Below, one piece after another: positions 15,997 through 23,761 of a stretch of 64,000 nt of DNA. The first letter of the stretch is position 1. Each line of letters opens with the position of its first letter. The translations under genes were made by a program, and so were the position numbers. The notes beneath the pieces were generated by a model that worked only from the letters and a program-made list of their open reading frames with translations, was not told the DNA's origin and ran no database searches. This DNA comes from Algoriphagus sp. (GTDB lineage: Bacteria; Bacteroidota; Bacteroidia; Cytophagales; Cyclobacteriaceae), in NCBI GenBank assembly GCA_029945945.1, contig JAQSDM010000005.1, positions 744,001 through 808,000 on the forward strand, written 5' to 3'.

Positions 15997-16083
15997 TCGA
16001 AACTGGGATAAAGTTTCAGAGATTGGAGGGAAACAAGAGTGGTTTTTTGAAGGGATAAATCTAGTTTTACAGTCAATTACTGT

Positions 16084-17745
16084 ATGCTTCTTTTTATGCT
16101 TCGAAAAATCACTTTTACTTTTTTTATAGGGATTTTCCCCATGTTCCTTTGGGCGAATTCACATATTCCGCAGACATCTATTCAGGATCAAATCCGACTT
16201 AGGCTAGAGAATATTCAGCCAGGAGAGCGACTTAATATCCGAAATAAGAATCTTAAGACTTCCGATGAAATTTATTCTTTTTATGCAAATCGGGAATTCA
16301 AAGAGGCTTGGTCCTCCAATGGGATTTTGACTGAAATAGCCTATGAATTAAGATTTGAAATCAAACAAGCCGAATTCGATGGATTGAATCCATCAGATTA
16401 TAATCTGGCCTTGATTGAATCTTTTTTTAAATCATTTGAAGAGAACAAAAAGCGTAATTCTGAGAATGACACTGAAGATCTTGCTGATTTAGATTTGATT
16501 TTGAGTGATGCCTTTTTTCACCTGTCCTCCCACCTTGAGCTTGGTAAGGTAGATCCCACCAAGATTGATTCAAATTGGGAAATCATCCGAAAATCTCCCA
16601 AAGTAAATCACCCTGAGCTTTTGGAAACTGCGTTACAAAGCGGATCTATCCGAAAAAGTCTGGAATCGCTTTATCCAAGTTTCACCATGTATCGAAAAGG
16701 GCGTGAAGTAATCCGGGCCTTGGATGAAAAGAGAAAATCTGATAGTACCGATTGGAAAGCTGTCAAAATAGATAAAACGCTGAAAGTTGGTGATGCTAAT
16801 AGTGGAATTCCTGCTTTGAGAGAAAGGTTAGTTTTTTGGAACTACCTGGAAATTTACGAACTCGAAAATCCAAAATTTTACGATTCAGTGATGTTTGTGG
16901 CGGTTAAAGAATTCCAAAAAAGAAACGGAATGGAACCGGATGGGGCTTTGGGAAAAATGACTGTCAATGCACTCAATCAATCTCCACGAATCCTGATGGA
17001 TAGGGCTGCAGTCAATATGGAGCGACTTCGCTGGCTACCGGATTCTCTGCGTGATTCGGAAATGATTGTAGTCAATATCGCTAATTTCCAGTTGGATTAC
17101 CTGAGCAAAGGCGATACACTGTTTTCCGGGAAAGTGATAGTAGGCAAGCAATATCATGCATCGCCGATTTTCAGTGCCCCGATGAAATACATTGTATTTA
17201 GTCCCTATTGGAATGTGCCAAACTCAATTGCCAGGAATGAACTTATCCCTAGCATTCGTAGAAATCCAAATTATCTTAGACAGAAAAATATGGAAGTGGT
17301 GACGCATTCCGGCAAACTTGTGGATCCTTCCACCATCAACTGGTCTTCCAAATCTTTTCCCTATATGATCCGACAAAAGCCCGGAGGTGAAAATTCGTTG
17401 GGATTAGTGAAGTTTATGTTTCCAAATAAACACAGCGTCTATCTGCACGATACACCTTCAAAAAGTCTTTTTGAAAGAGAAGATCGAGCCTTGAGTCATG
17501 GATGCATCAGACTTCAACATCCGGAAAAATTGGCTAAACTGCTACTCAACGATATGCCGGGCTGGACAGATGAAAAAATCCAGGAAGCAATGCATCAGAC
17601 AAAAGAGCAGATCGTGAATTTGAACCGGGAAATTCCGGTGGTACTTATTTATCTTACTTTTTGGGCAGACTCAAATGGTCAGGGACATTTTCGTCCTGAT
17701 ATTTATGGTCGGGATGGGGAAGTTCTTACTGCTTTGAGGAAATAA
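16084..17745 (+). CDS. Murein L,D-transpeptidase (YcbB/LdtD type), paralogue 2
   Basis: The layout is that of the preceding gene: a secretion signal (here ending near WANSH), the scaffold domain, a peptidoglycan-binding-like segment (VKEFQKRNGMEPDGALGKMTVNALN) and the YkuD domain with LSHGCIRL (Cys474) and VYLHDTPSK. Many identical stretches with paralogue 1 (MERLRWLPDSLRDSEMIVVNIANFQLDYL against the same region there) show a tandem duplication with later divergence. An ATG at 16096 is an alternative start that gives a more typical signal peptide. Its stop directly abuts the stop of the convergent YkuD_2 gene. Confidence 0.88.
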   Translation: MLLFMLRKITFTFFIGIFPMFLWANSHIPQTSIQDQIRLRLENIQPGERLNIRNKNLKTSDEIYSFYANREFKEAWSSNGILTEIAYELRFEIKQAEFDGLNPSDYNLALIESFFKSFEENKKRNSENDTEDLADLDLILSDAFFHLSSHLELGKVDPTKIDSNWEIIRKSPKVNHPELLETALQSGSIRKSLESLYPSFTMYRKGREVIRALDEKRKSDSTDWKAVKIDKTLKVGDANSGIPALRERLVFWNYLEIYELENPKFYDSVMFVAVKEFQKRNGMEPDGALGKMTVNALNQSPRILMDRAAVNMERLRWLPDSLRDSEMIVVNIANFQLDYLSKGDTLFSGKVIVGKQYHASPIFSAPMKYIVFSPYWNVPNSIARNELIPSIRRNPNYLRQKNMEVVTHSGKLVDPSTINWSSKSFPYMIRQKPGGENSLGLVKFMFPNKHSVYLHDTPSKSLFEREDRALSHGCIRLQHPEKLAKLLLNDMPGWTDEKIQEAMHQTKEQIVNLNREIPVVLIYLTFWADSNGQGHFRPDIYGRDGEVLTALRK

Positions 17746-18429
17746 TCAGGGCTGAAGCAAATAAGATTGCTGAAGGTAGGACTGGTCGTTTCCATAGATA
17801 AATAGAAGGGAACCGTCCTTGATCAGATCAATCACTTTTTCAGAAAGCTCAGGCGGCAGGGCAGGGCATCCGAGGCTTCTTCCTAATCTTCCGGTTGTCT
17901 TGGCGAATTCCTCTTTGGCATAATCAGCTCCGTGAATCACGATTGCTCTGTTTCTTGCCTGATCGTTGAATCCTTTTTCCAATCCGTCAAGCCTGAGTGA
18001 GTAGCCATGCTTGCCTTGGTAGGTTTCGGCCGTTTTATAAAAACCCAAACTGCTTTGAAAGGACTCGGGCTGGTTTGAAAAAGTCTTGGCAAGTAATTCT
18101 CCGGAGTTTCTGCCATGAGCGACTACGGAGTGGTGCAAAATCAGGCCTTTCGCAGGATCAATAACCCAAAGCCTCTTTTCTGTGGATGGAAGACTGAAAT
18201 CTATTACCGTTAAAATCGGGGATTTCAAATCATCTTCCAATTTTTCCCATCCTTCCATTGCCAATTCCAAAACCTCTCTAGATGGCAATTGTGAAGAATT
18301 TTCTGAAAGGGAATTGTAAAGGATTTCTACTTCATTTACCTCTGTTGCAGTACTTTTTACTATTTCTGTACTTAGATCAGAGAGGTTGATCATCCATAAA
18401 AACGGGATGAGAATGTTTGGTGTAATCAT
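17746..18429 (-). CDS. L,D-transpeptidase catalytic-domain protein (YkuD_2 type)
   Basis: This 227-residue protein has a short hydrophobic N-terminus and a YkuD_2-like catalytic domain. The active site reads GRSLGCPALPPE (Cys188), with the upstream His in IVIHGADYA. Other family phrases are LWVIDPAKGLILHHSVVAHGRNSGE and LGFYKTAETYQGKHGYSLRLDGLE. This group occurs in many Gram-negatives as a murein L,D-transpeptidase-like protein without scaffold or peptidoglycan-binding domains. It is convergent with two larger L,D-transpeptidases, making a three-gene wall-remodelling cluster. Confidence 0.85.
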   Translation of the reverse strand: MITPNILIPFLWMINLSDLSTEIVKSTATEVNEVEILYNSLSENSSQLPSREVLELAMEGWEKLEDDLKSPILTVIDFSLPSTEKRLWVIDPAKGLILHHSVVAHGRNSGELLAKTFSNQPESFQSSLGFYKTAETYQGKHGYSLRLDGLEKGFNDQARNRAIVIHGADYAKEEFAKTTGRLGRSLGCPALPPELSEKVIDLIKDGSLLFIYGNDQSYLQQSYLLQP

Positions 18430-18660
18430 AGTTGGCGGTTGAAGTTACAAAATAACCTCCTATACATAGAAGGCCAAAACTATTGATTGGCAGAAGTTTA
18501 AGTTCTAAAGCTATAAATTTCTGATTACTGTCTAGGAACCAATGTTAATGGTTTTTTCGTTCCAATTGAGCAAAAGAAATCTAAAAAACTTAAGACAAAG
18601 ATTATTCCATAATTTTACTTTTCTTTAATTAAACTAATTCACTGAACAGCAGGGCTTTGA

Positions 18661-18668
18661 TATTTTTG
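18661..18668 (+). promoter_or_regulatory. Candidate -7 box (TATTTTTG) before pterin genes
   Basis: The octamer matches TAnnTTTG and lies 58 bases before the ATG of the PTPS-like gene. The 297-base gap around it holds no gene. No convincing -33 TTTG is found at 19-21 bases upstream. Confidence 0.3.
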
Positions 18669-18726
18669 TTTAAAGAAAAATAAAAAAAATTAAACAAAAT
18701 GAAAATTTCTGCAGTTCAAGACATCA

Positions 18727-19137
18727 ATGAAAGTATCAGTATTTAGAAAAGAGCATTTTAATTCAGCACACCGTTTGAATAACCCGGAGTGGTCAGATGA
18801 GAAGAATCAGGCTGTCTTTGGTAAATGCAATAATCCTCATTTTCATGGACACAATTACGAATTAATCGTAGTAGTGAAAGGTGAGATTGACCCGGATACC
18901 GGGTATGTATATGACATGAAACTGCTGAGCGACCTCATAAAAGAGCATGTCTTAAATAAATTTGATCACAAAAACCTGAACTTGGATACCGATGAATTTC
19001 GCAATCTTAACCCATCCGCTGAGAATATTGCAGTGGTTATTTGGAATATTTTGAGAGAAAAAATTGATCGGGAATTCGAATTAACGATTCGGCTTTATGA
19101 AACAGAAAGAAATTATGTTGAATACGATGGGAATTGA
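18727..19137 (+). CDS. 6-pyruvoyl-tetrahydropterin synthase / 6-carboxytetrahydropterin synthase family
   Basis: This 136-residue protein carries the three zinc-binding histidines of the family (His15 in NSAHRL; His40 and His42 in HFHGHNYEL), the catalytic Cys34 in FGKCNN, the Asp80-His81 pair in KFDHKNLN and a Glu near 125 in YETERNY. Family members convert dihydroneopterin triphosphate either to 6-pyruvoyl-tetrahydropterin or to 6-carboxytetrahydropterin (QueD, queuosine pathway). Next to folE but with no queC or queE beside it, either role is possible. Its end overlaps folE in another frame, so the two are coupled. Confidence 0.88.
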   Translation: MKVSVFRKEHFNSAHRLNNPEWSDEKNQAVFGKCNNPHFHGHNYELIVVVKGEIDPDTGYVYDMKLLSDLIKEHVLNKFDHKNLNLDTDEFRNLNPSAENIAVVIWNILREKIDREFELTIRLYETERNYVEYDGN

Positions 19138-19801
19138 CCTGGCCCGGGCTTCATTTGAAGAAATAGGTGATGAGCACAGTGGTACATCCCTGAAAACTCC
19201 TCTCAGAGAGGATGCTTTTGAGATTGATGACGACTTGAAAGTGGAATTGATCGAGAAGCATTTCAGAGAAATTATGCACATTATGGGCTTGGATCTTACA
19301 GACGATAGTTTGAAGGGAACTCCTCATCGGGTAGCTAAGATGTATGTGAAAGAAGTTTTCAGCGGGTTGAATCCGAAAAATAAGCCGGTCGCCAAACTTT
19401 TTGAAAACAAGTACAAGTACAATCAAATGCTTGTCGAGAAAGACATTACGTTCCACTCGCATTGTGAGCATCACTTTGTGCCGATCTATGGAAAAGCCCA
19501 CGTGGCTTATATTTCTAGCGGAGACGTAATTGGTTTGTCTAAAATCAACAGGATAGTCCAATATTATTCCAAGAGACCTCAGGTTCAGGAGAGGTTGACC
19601 ATGCAAATCGGTAACGAACTGAAGGAGGCTTTGGGCACCGACGACGTGGCAGTAATCATGGATGCATACCATATGTGTGTGAGTTCCCGAGGAGTAAATG
19701 ATACAAACAGTTCCACAGTGACTTCATTTTTCTCAGGAAAATTTGAGAGAGATGAGCAATCAAGAAATGAGTTTTTGAAGTTTATTAGTTTGAAAAAGTA
19801 A
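19115..19801 (+). CDS. folE: GTP cyclohydrolase I
   Basis: FolE opens GTP to 7,8-dihydroneopterin triphosphate, the entry to folate, biopterin and queuosine. Hallmarks are LKGTPHRVAKMYVKEVFSG, the zinc and active-site region FHSHCEHHFVPIYGKAHVAYI, SKINRIVQYYSKRPQVQERLTMQI and DAYHMCVSSRGV (zinc Cys). Three in-frame ATGs compete as start (19097, 19115, 19127). I choose 19115 because its upstream bases are A-rich as usual here; all overlap the end of the PTPS-like gene. About 45 residues precede the conserved core, a normal length. A strong terminator follows. Confidence 0.95.
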   Translation: MLNTMGIDLARASFEEIGDEHSGTSLKTPLREDAFEIDDDLKVELIEKHFREIMHIMGLDLTDDSLKGTPHRVAKMYVKEVFSGLNPKNKPVAKLFENKYKYNQMLVEKDITFHSHCEHHFVPIYGKAHVAYISSGDVIGLSKINRIVQYYSKRPQVQERLTMQIGNELKEALGTDDVAVIMDAYHMCVSSRGVNDTNSSTVTSFFSGKFERDEQSRNEFLKFISLKK

Positions 19802-19828
19802 AACCTAGATAAAGCTAAAACCAACTTA

Positions 19829-19855
19829 AAACCGGGCTAAAATCCCGGTTTTTTT
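19829..19855 (+). terminator. Rho-independent terminator after folE
   Basis: A perfect AACCGGG/CCCGGTT stem (19830-19836 with 19844-19850, 7-base loop) runs into a T-tract. Confidence 0.85.
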
Positions 19856-19914
19856 GTTTTCAAATTCAAACAAAATCATCCTGAACTGACTTTATCTTCA
19901 GAATCTAACATATC

Positions 19915-20595
19915 ATGAAAGGAAAGAGTATTGTTATCGTCGGAGGCAATTCCGGAATCGGTCAGGCAACAGCCCGAATTTTAAAAGAGCAGGGAGCAAA
20001 CTTGTTTTTGTATTCCAAAAGCGGGGAAGGAACGATCACATTGGATGCGGCCAGCGATTTTCAGGAAATGCCAAACCTGCCGGAAGTTATCGATGGAGTG
20101 GTTTATTGCCCCGGAACGATCAATCTTAAGCCTTTTCACAGAATTTCGATCGCTGACTTTCAGAAAGAACTGGAAGTGAATTTTCTCGGAGCTGTGAGAG
20201 TGCTCCAGACATGTATGAAGGGGTTGAAAAAATCGGACCAGGCATCCGTCGTACTTTATAGCACAGTCGCTGTGCAGACCGGAATGGGTTTCCATGCAGG
20301 GATTTCATCTGCCAAAGGTGCAATTGAGGGTTTGACAAGATCCTTAGCAGCTGAGTGGGCACCAGCTCATATTCGAGTGAATGCTATTGCTCCATCGCTA
20401 ACAGATACCCCGCTTGCATCTGCTTTGCTATCTACAGAAGAGAAAAAAGAGGCTTCAAACAAGCGTCATCCGCTCGGCAGAATTGGTAAATCGGAAGATA
20501 TTGCTGAGTCCACGTTATTCTTGCTTTCACCGCAATCTTCCTGGATGACTGGTCAAATCCTTCATTTGGATGGCGGAATGTCCTCACTCAAATAA
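19915..20595 (+). CDS. SDR-family protein lacking the catalytic tyrosine
   Basis: The 226-residue Rossmann protein has the nucleotide motif VGGNSGIGQA (residues 9-18), VVYCPGTIN in place of NAG, a serine in LYSTVAV (Ser116) and the C-terminal APSLTDTPLA and GQILHLDGGMSSL. The usual YxxxK active site reads ISSAK: Lys134 is kept but Ile130 replaces Tyr. Related sequences I recall from Bacteroidota also lack this Tyr, so the change may be a subfamily trait and not a recent loss. It could bind NAD(P)H with altered chemistry or be a non-catalytic partner. It follows folE after a terminator, so a pterin link is only suggested. Confidence 0.8.
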   Translation: MKGKSIVIVGGNSGIGQATARILKEQGANLFLYSKSGEGTITLDAASDFQEMPNLPEVIDGVVYCPGTINLKPFHRISIADFQKELEVNFLGAVRVLQTCMKGLKKSDQASVVLYSTVAVQTGMGFHAGISSAKGAIEGLTRSLAAEWAPAHIRVNAIAPSLTDTPLASALLSTEEKKEASNKRHPLGRIGKSEDIAESTLFLLSPQSSWMTGQILHLDGGMSSLK

Positions 20596-20622
20596 ATTTT
20601 TTTAAACATTTTCTTAAAAAAT

Positions 20623-20931
20623 ATGTCAAGTATCCGGGTACGGTCCCGAGATGAACGAGCTGTGATTATGAAGACACCACCTGAATCATTCCTTTTGTTT
20701 AAGGAAGAATTGAGGAAGGCCCAACTCGAAAAGGAAAGGCTTACAAAACATTACGAAGAAAAACTGGCTGATGTCAACAGAGAATTGTCGAGATTGAAGG
20801 AGCAGATTCAATCCCAACAAGATATGATGAGGACTACTCTTGAGTATGCTCATAATCTGGAATTGGGTTTGGAGCAATTCAAGAAAGAAATGTCCATTTC
20901 CCAAATTCAGCAAAAAAATTCTGTCTATTAA
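20623..20931 (+). CDS. Small coiled-coil protein of unknown function
   Basis: I do not recognise this 102-residue protein. From about residue 25 to 90 it is strongly charged and heptad-like (KEELRKAQLEKERLTKHYEEKL, VNRELSRLKEQIQSQQDM), which suggests a coiled coil. It has no signal or membrane segment. An in-frame ATG at 20668 is an alternative start and would remove the basic, less helical N-terminus. It is 27 bases after the SDR gene and 12 before the next gene, so it is likely part of an operon with them. Confidence 0.6.
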   Translation: MSSIRVRSRDERAVIMKTPPESFLLFKEELRKAQLEKERLTKHYEEKLADVNRELSRLKEQIQSQQDMMRTTLEYAHNLELGLEQFKKEMSISQIQQKNSVY

Positions 20932-20943
20932 TTCTTCACTGCC

Positions 20944-21387
20944 ATGAACGAAACCCTAATTCCTTCCGAAACCAGAGATTTTGAATTGGTCTTTGAGGAA
21001 AAATACACAAGAGTATTGGTCAATGCTGAACTGAAAATCGTCATTTGCGAATTACTCGCTGATTATATTCCCATCGAGGATTTCAAAGACGCATTCTTAC
21101 AAATTGGTGAAATTGTCAAATCAGGGGATTACGAGAAATTCATTTTCGATAAGCGGTCATTACGAGCTTTTCACCAGCCTACTATGGAGTGGTATTTTAT
21201 CCATTGGAAAAAAGACATGCTGGCCTATGGGTTGAAAACTCACCGTAAGATCCTTCCTGCGGAAAAGTGGTTTGAGAAAATGGTGCAAATCGCCAAAGAC
21301 CAGATAATCCAAAATTATCCGGACAACATTATCGATCAGCTGGATATTAAATATTGTGATTCGATAGAAGAAGCAATCAAAAAATGA
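20944..21387 (+). CDS. Unknown cytosolic protein, possibly STAS/SpoIIAA-like
   Basis: This 147-residue protein is not confidently assigned. The alternation of predicted strands and helices (YTRVLVNAELKIVICELLADYI, FKDAFLQIGEIVKSGDYEKFIFDKRSLRAF, LDIKYCDSIEEAIKK) is reminiscent of the STAS/SpoIIAA-like fold found in many small Cytophagales proteins. It carries no signal peptide. Its stop overlaps the ATG of the flavin reductase-like gene by four bases (ATGA), so translation of the two is coupled. Confidence 0.6.
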   Translation: MNETLIPSETRDFELVFEEKYTRVLVNAELKIVICELLADYIPIEDFKDAFLQIGEIVKSGDYEKFIFDKRSLRAFHQPTMEWYFIHWKKDMLAYGLKTHRKILPAEKWFEKMVQIAKDQIIQNYPDNIIDQLDIKYCDSIEEAIKK

Positions 21388-22019
21388 TTCGTCATTTTGA
21401 CAAGGAGGAGATTTTAGGGGCAGATTCTTTTTATCGGAGGAATCTGATCAATTGCCTTTCGGGGTACAAAAGCCTTAACCTCATCGGAACCAGGAGCAAA
21501 GATGGGGTGAACAATCTGGCACCTTTTTCCCAGGTTATTCACATCGGTGCCAATCCTCCCACAGTTGGAGTACTATTCAGGCCCGATACAGTGGTACGTC
21601 ATACGCTTAGTAATATTTTAGAAACCCAATTTTTTACGTTAAACCTTGTGACTTCGGAGTTTTACAAAGAGGCCCATTGGGCATCAGCGAGATGGGAAGG
21701 ATCGGAGTTTGATAAAACCGGGATCGAACCGGAATACCTGAATGAGTTCTTTGCTCCTTTCGTCAGGAAAAGTCCTCTTAAACTTGCCTGTAAACTGATC
21801 GAAACTCAAACCCTTCAAGTTAATCAGACCATTCTGTTGATTGCGAGTATCGAGGAAATTTATGTAGACGAAATAGGACTCAGAACTGATGGATCTTTGG
21901 ATTTGAATGCCCTTGATACGGTTACAGTTTCCGGACTCGACGAGTATCATGTCGGCAAGAAGCTTGCACGATTGAGCTACGCAAAGCCTGATAGAACAGT
22001 CGAGGAAATTTGCGATTGA
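21384..22019 (+). CDS. Flavin reductase-like FMN-binding split-barrel protein
   Basis: The 211-residue protein belongs to the flavin reductase (DIM6/NTAB) split-barrel group. It shows RNLINCLSGYKSLNLIGTRSKDGVNNLAPFSQVIHIGANPPTVGVLFRPDTVVRHTLSNILETQFFTLNL, with the SKDG.NNLAPFS flavin-binding region typical of the family, and a second half with KLACKLIETQTLQV. Members reduce or bind FMN using NAD(P)H. Translational coupling to the preceding unknown protein suggests they work together. The SDR-plus-flavin-reductase pairing also occurs near photolyase genes in marine Bacteroidota, but no photolyase is present here. Confidence 0.8.
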   Translation: MIRHFDKEEILGADSFYRRNLINCLSGYKSLNLIGTRSKDGVNNLAPFSQVIHIGANPPTVGVLFRPDTVVRHTLSNILETQFFTLNLVTSEFYKEAHWASARWEGSEFDKTGIEPEYLNEFFAPFVRKSPLKLACKLIETQTLQVNQTILLIASIEEIYVDEIGLRTDGSLDLNALDTVTVSGLDEYHVGKKLARLSYAKPDRTVEEICD

Positions 22020-22159
22020 TGATTTCAGATTTTCGATTTCGGATTTAACGATTCATAATCGCCTGATTTTTGATTGAAGCTTAATTTATTCTTAGAAAAA
22101 AGAAATCCTGGTTCTTAATTCCTCAATCAGTTTTATCTATTCCCAAATCCGACATTCTA

Positions 22160-23155
22160 TTGAACCTCCTCGAACTCACTGAATCAGGACTTTTTTGCCC
22201 GCCTGCCGGAATCTTCATTGATCCCTGGAAAGCTGTAGACAGGGCGGTAATCACGCATGCGCATTCGGATCATTCGAGATGGGGGATGAAGCATTACCTC
22301 GCTCATACTCATTCCGCTGAGGTGATGAAACTGAGATTGGGATCAGAAATTAATCTTGAAACAATTGAATACGGTCAGTTTTTAGACCTAAACGGTGTCA
22401 AACTTTCCCTGCATCCAGCGGGGCATATTCCGGGTTCGGCACAGGTAAGGCTGGAATACAAAGGAAAAGTTGCGGTAGTGAGTGGCGATTACAAAACTGA
22501 AACCGATGGACTTTCCATGCCATTTGAACCTGTGAAATGTCACGAATTTGTTTCGGAATGTACGTTTGGACTCCCGATTTATAAGTGGGAAAGCCAGGCT
22601 CAGATTTTTGCGGATATCAATTCCTGGTGGAAAGGAAATGCAGAGGACGGTCGAAATTCTGTTCTATTTGCTTACTCTTTGGGAAAGGCTCAGCGGATTC
22701 TTCAAAATCTCGAAAGAGAATTGGGAGAAGTTTTTGTTCACGGAGCGGTCTGGAATACCAATCAAGCCCTGATTGCCAATGGGATCGATCTTTGGGATGT
22801 CCCCAGAGTCACAGCCGAAATGCCAAAATCAACATTCAAAGGTTCGTTAATAATTGCTCCGCCATCTGCAATGGGATCGCCTTGGATGAAGAAATTTGGT
22901 CCTTATCGCACCGGTATTTGCTCAGGCTGGATGAATGTCCGGGGAACTCGCCGAAGACGGGCAGCAGATCGGGGATTTGTGCTTTCTGATCACGCCGACT
23001 GGGAAGGGCTGATTTCTGCGATTACCGCCACCGAAGCTGAAAAAGTTTACCTCACCCATGGAAGTACGGCTTCCTTTGGGAAGTTTCTGCAAGAGGAGAG
23101 AGGAATAGATGCGGTGGAGTTGAAGACGCTATTTGGCGTGGAAGAGGAATCTTGA
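22160..23155 (+). CDS. Ligase-associated DNA exonuclease (metallo-beta-lactamase fold)
   Basis: The 331-residue protein has the metal-binding motif THAHSDHSRWG (His33, His35, Asp37, His38), HPAGHIPGSAQV, VVSGDYKTE and, near the end, SDHADWEGLI and YLTHG, with CGWMNVRGTRRRRA-like RNA/DNA-processing features seen here as CSGWMNVRGTRRRRAADRGF. This matches the exonuclease partner of bacterial ATP-dependent DNA ligases in a repair gene group. The usual ligase and helicase partners are not in the following genes, so they must lie elsewhere or be missing. The start is a TTG at 22160; no ATG precedes the conserved LLELTESGLFCPPAGIFIDP region. Confidence 0.85.
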   Translation: MNLLELTESGLFCPPAGIFIDPWKAVDRAVITHAHSDHSRWGMKHYLAHTHSAEVMKLRLGSEINLETIEYGQFLDLNGVKLSLHPAGHIPGSAQVRLEYKGKVAVVSGDYKTETDGLSMPFEPVKCHEFVSECTFGLPIYKWESQAQIFADINSWWKGNAEDGRNSVLFAYSLGKAQRILQNLERELGEVFVHGAVWNTNQALIANGIDLWDVPRVTAEMPKSTFKGSLIIAPPSAMGSPWMKKFGPYRTGICSGWMNVRGTRRRRAADRGFVLSDHADWEGLISAITATEAEKVYLTHGSTASFGKFLQEERGIDAVELKTLFGVEEES

Positions 23156-23202
23156 GAGCTTTTGATTTAAGAAAAATGGGTTAAAACTTTTGTTGACCTT
23201 CC

Positions 23203-23577
23203 TCAAAGAAGATGTATTTGGCTTCGAATTCGCTCCACTATAAGACTAATAATTCTTTTGTTGTAAAGATTGGTTTGAGTGCTATAAACCTCCAACTCCT
23301 CAATCGTGAACATCCCGATTGTAAGGCCCAATAGCTTATTTTTCAATGCTAGATTTTTCTGCAAGCTGTTTTCTATAAAAAGATCTTTTTTTTCAAGATT
23401 TAGAGAGTAAAATGTGTTTTTAGATTCAATGATATGGTTTTTGAAAAGCCCAAGTAAAAGCTCATTTTGAAGTTTTAAAACAGGACGTAGAGTCTGGGTT
23501 TGAAACCGTTCTTCACCTGTACTGTTTTCAAACTCTTTGGTTTCAATAATTGGTCTTAAATCTAATTTGTCTGCCAT
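23203..23577 (-). CDS. Small conserved protein of unknown function
   Basis: I place the start at the ATG at 23575-23577 (MADKLDLRPII), which gives about 124 residues; two upstream in-frame ATGs (to 23625) are possible. Mostly helical content is suggested by ERFQTQTLRPVLKLQNELLLGLFKNHI, KKDLFIENSLQKNLALKNKLLGLTIGMF and NKRIISLIVERIRSQI. I recall similar proteins in Bacteroidota that are labelled glyoxalase, but no glyoxalase metal site is visible, so I do not use that name. No signal peptide is present. Confidence 0.65.
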   Translation of the reverse strand: MADKLDLRPIIETKEFENSTGEERFQTQTLRPVLKLQNELLLGLFKNHIIESKNTFYSLNLEKKDLFIENSLQKNLALKNKLLGLTIGMFTIEELEVYSTQTNLYNKRIISLIVERIRSQIHLL

Positions 23578-23761
23578 TGTAAATATTTTAATTCCTGATT
23601 CCATAGGGAAGGATAACTCTGGCAAGTGGGAAAGGGTTTACATTAAGCGAAAAGCTAATCACTGACTTATTCGATAATCCGTCTTTTTCAGGTACTGTTA
23701 TCTAAAGAGTTTGAGTTAATTTGGAATCAATGTTATAAAAGTTACTAGCAGCCAATTAAAC

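Noticed and set aside
23203-23577. Glyoxalase label for the small helical protein
   Set aside because: No paired beta-alpha-beta-beta-beta motif or metal-binding His/Glu pattern is visible.
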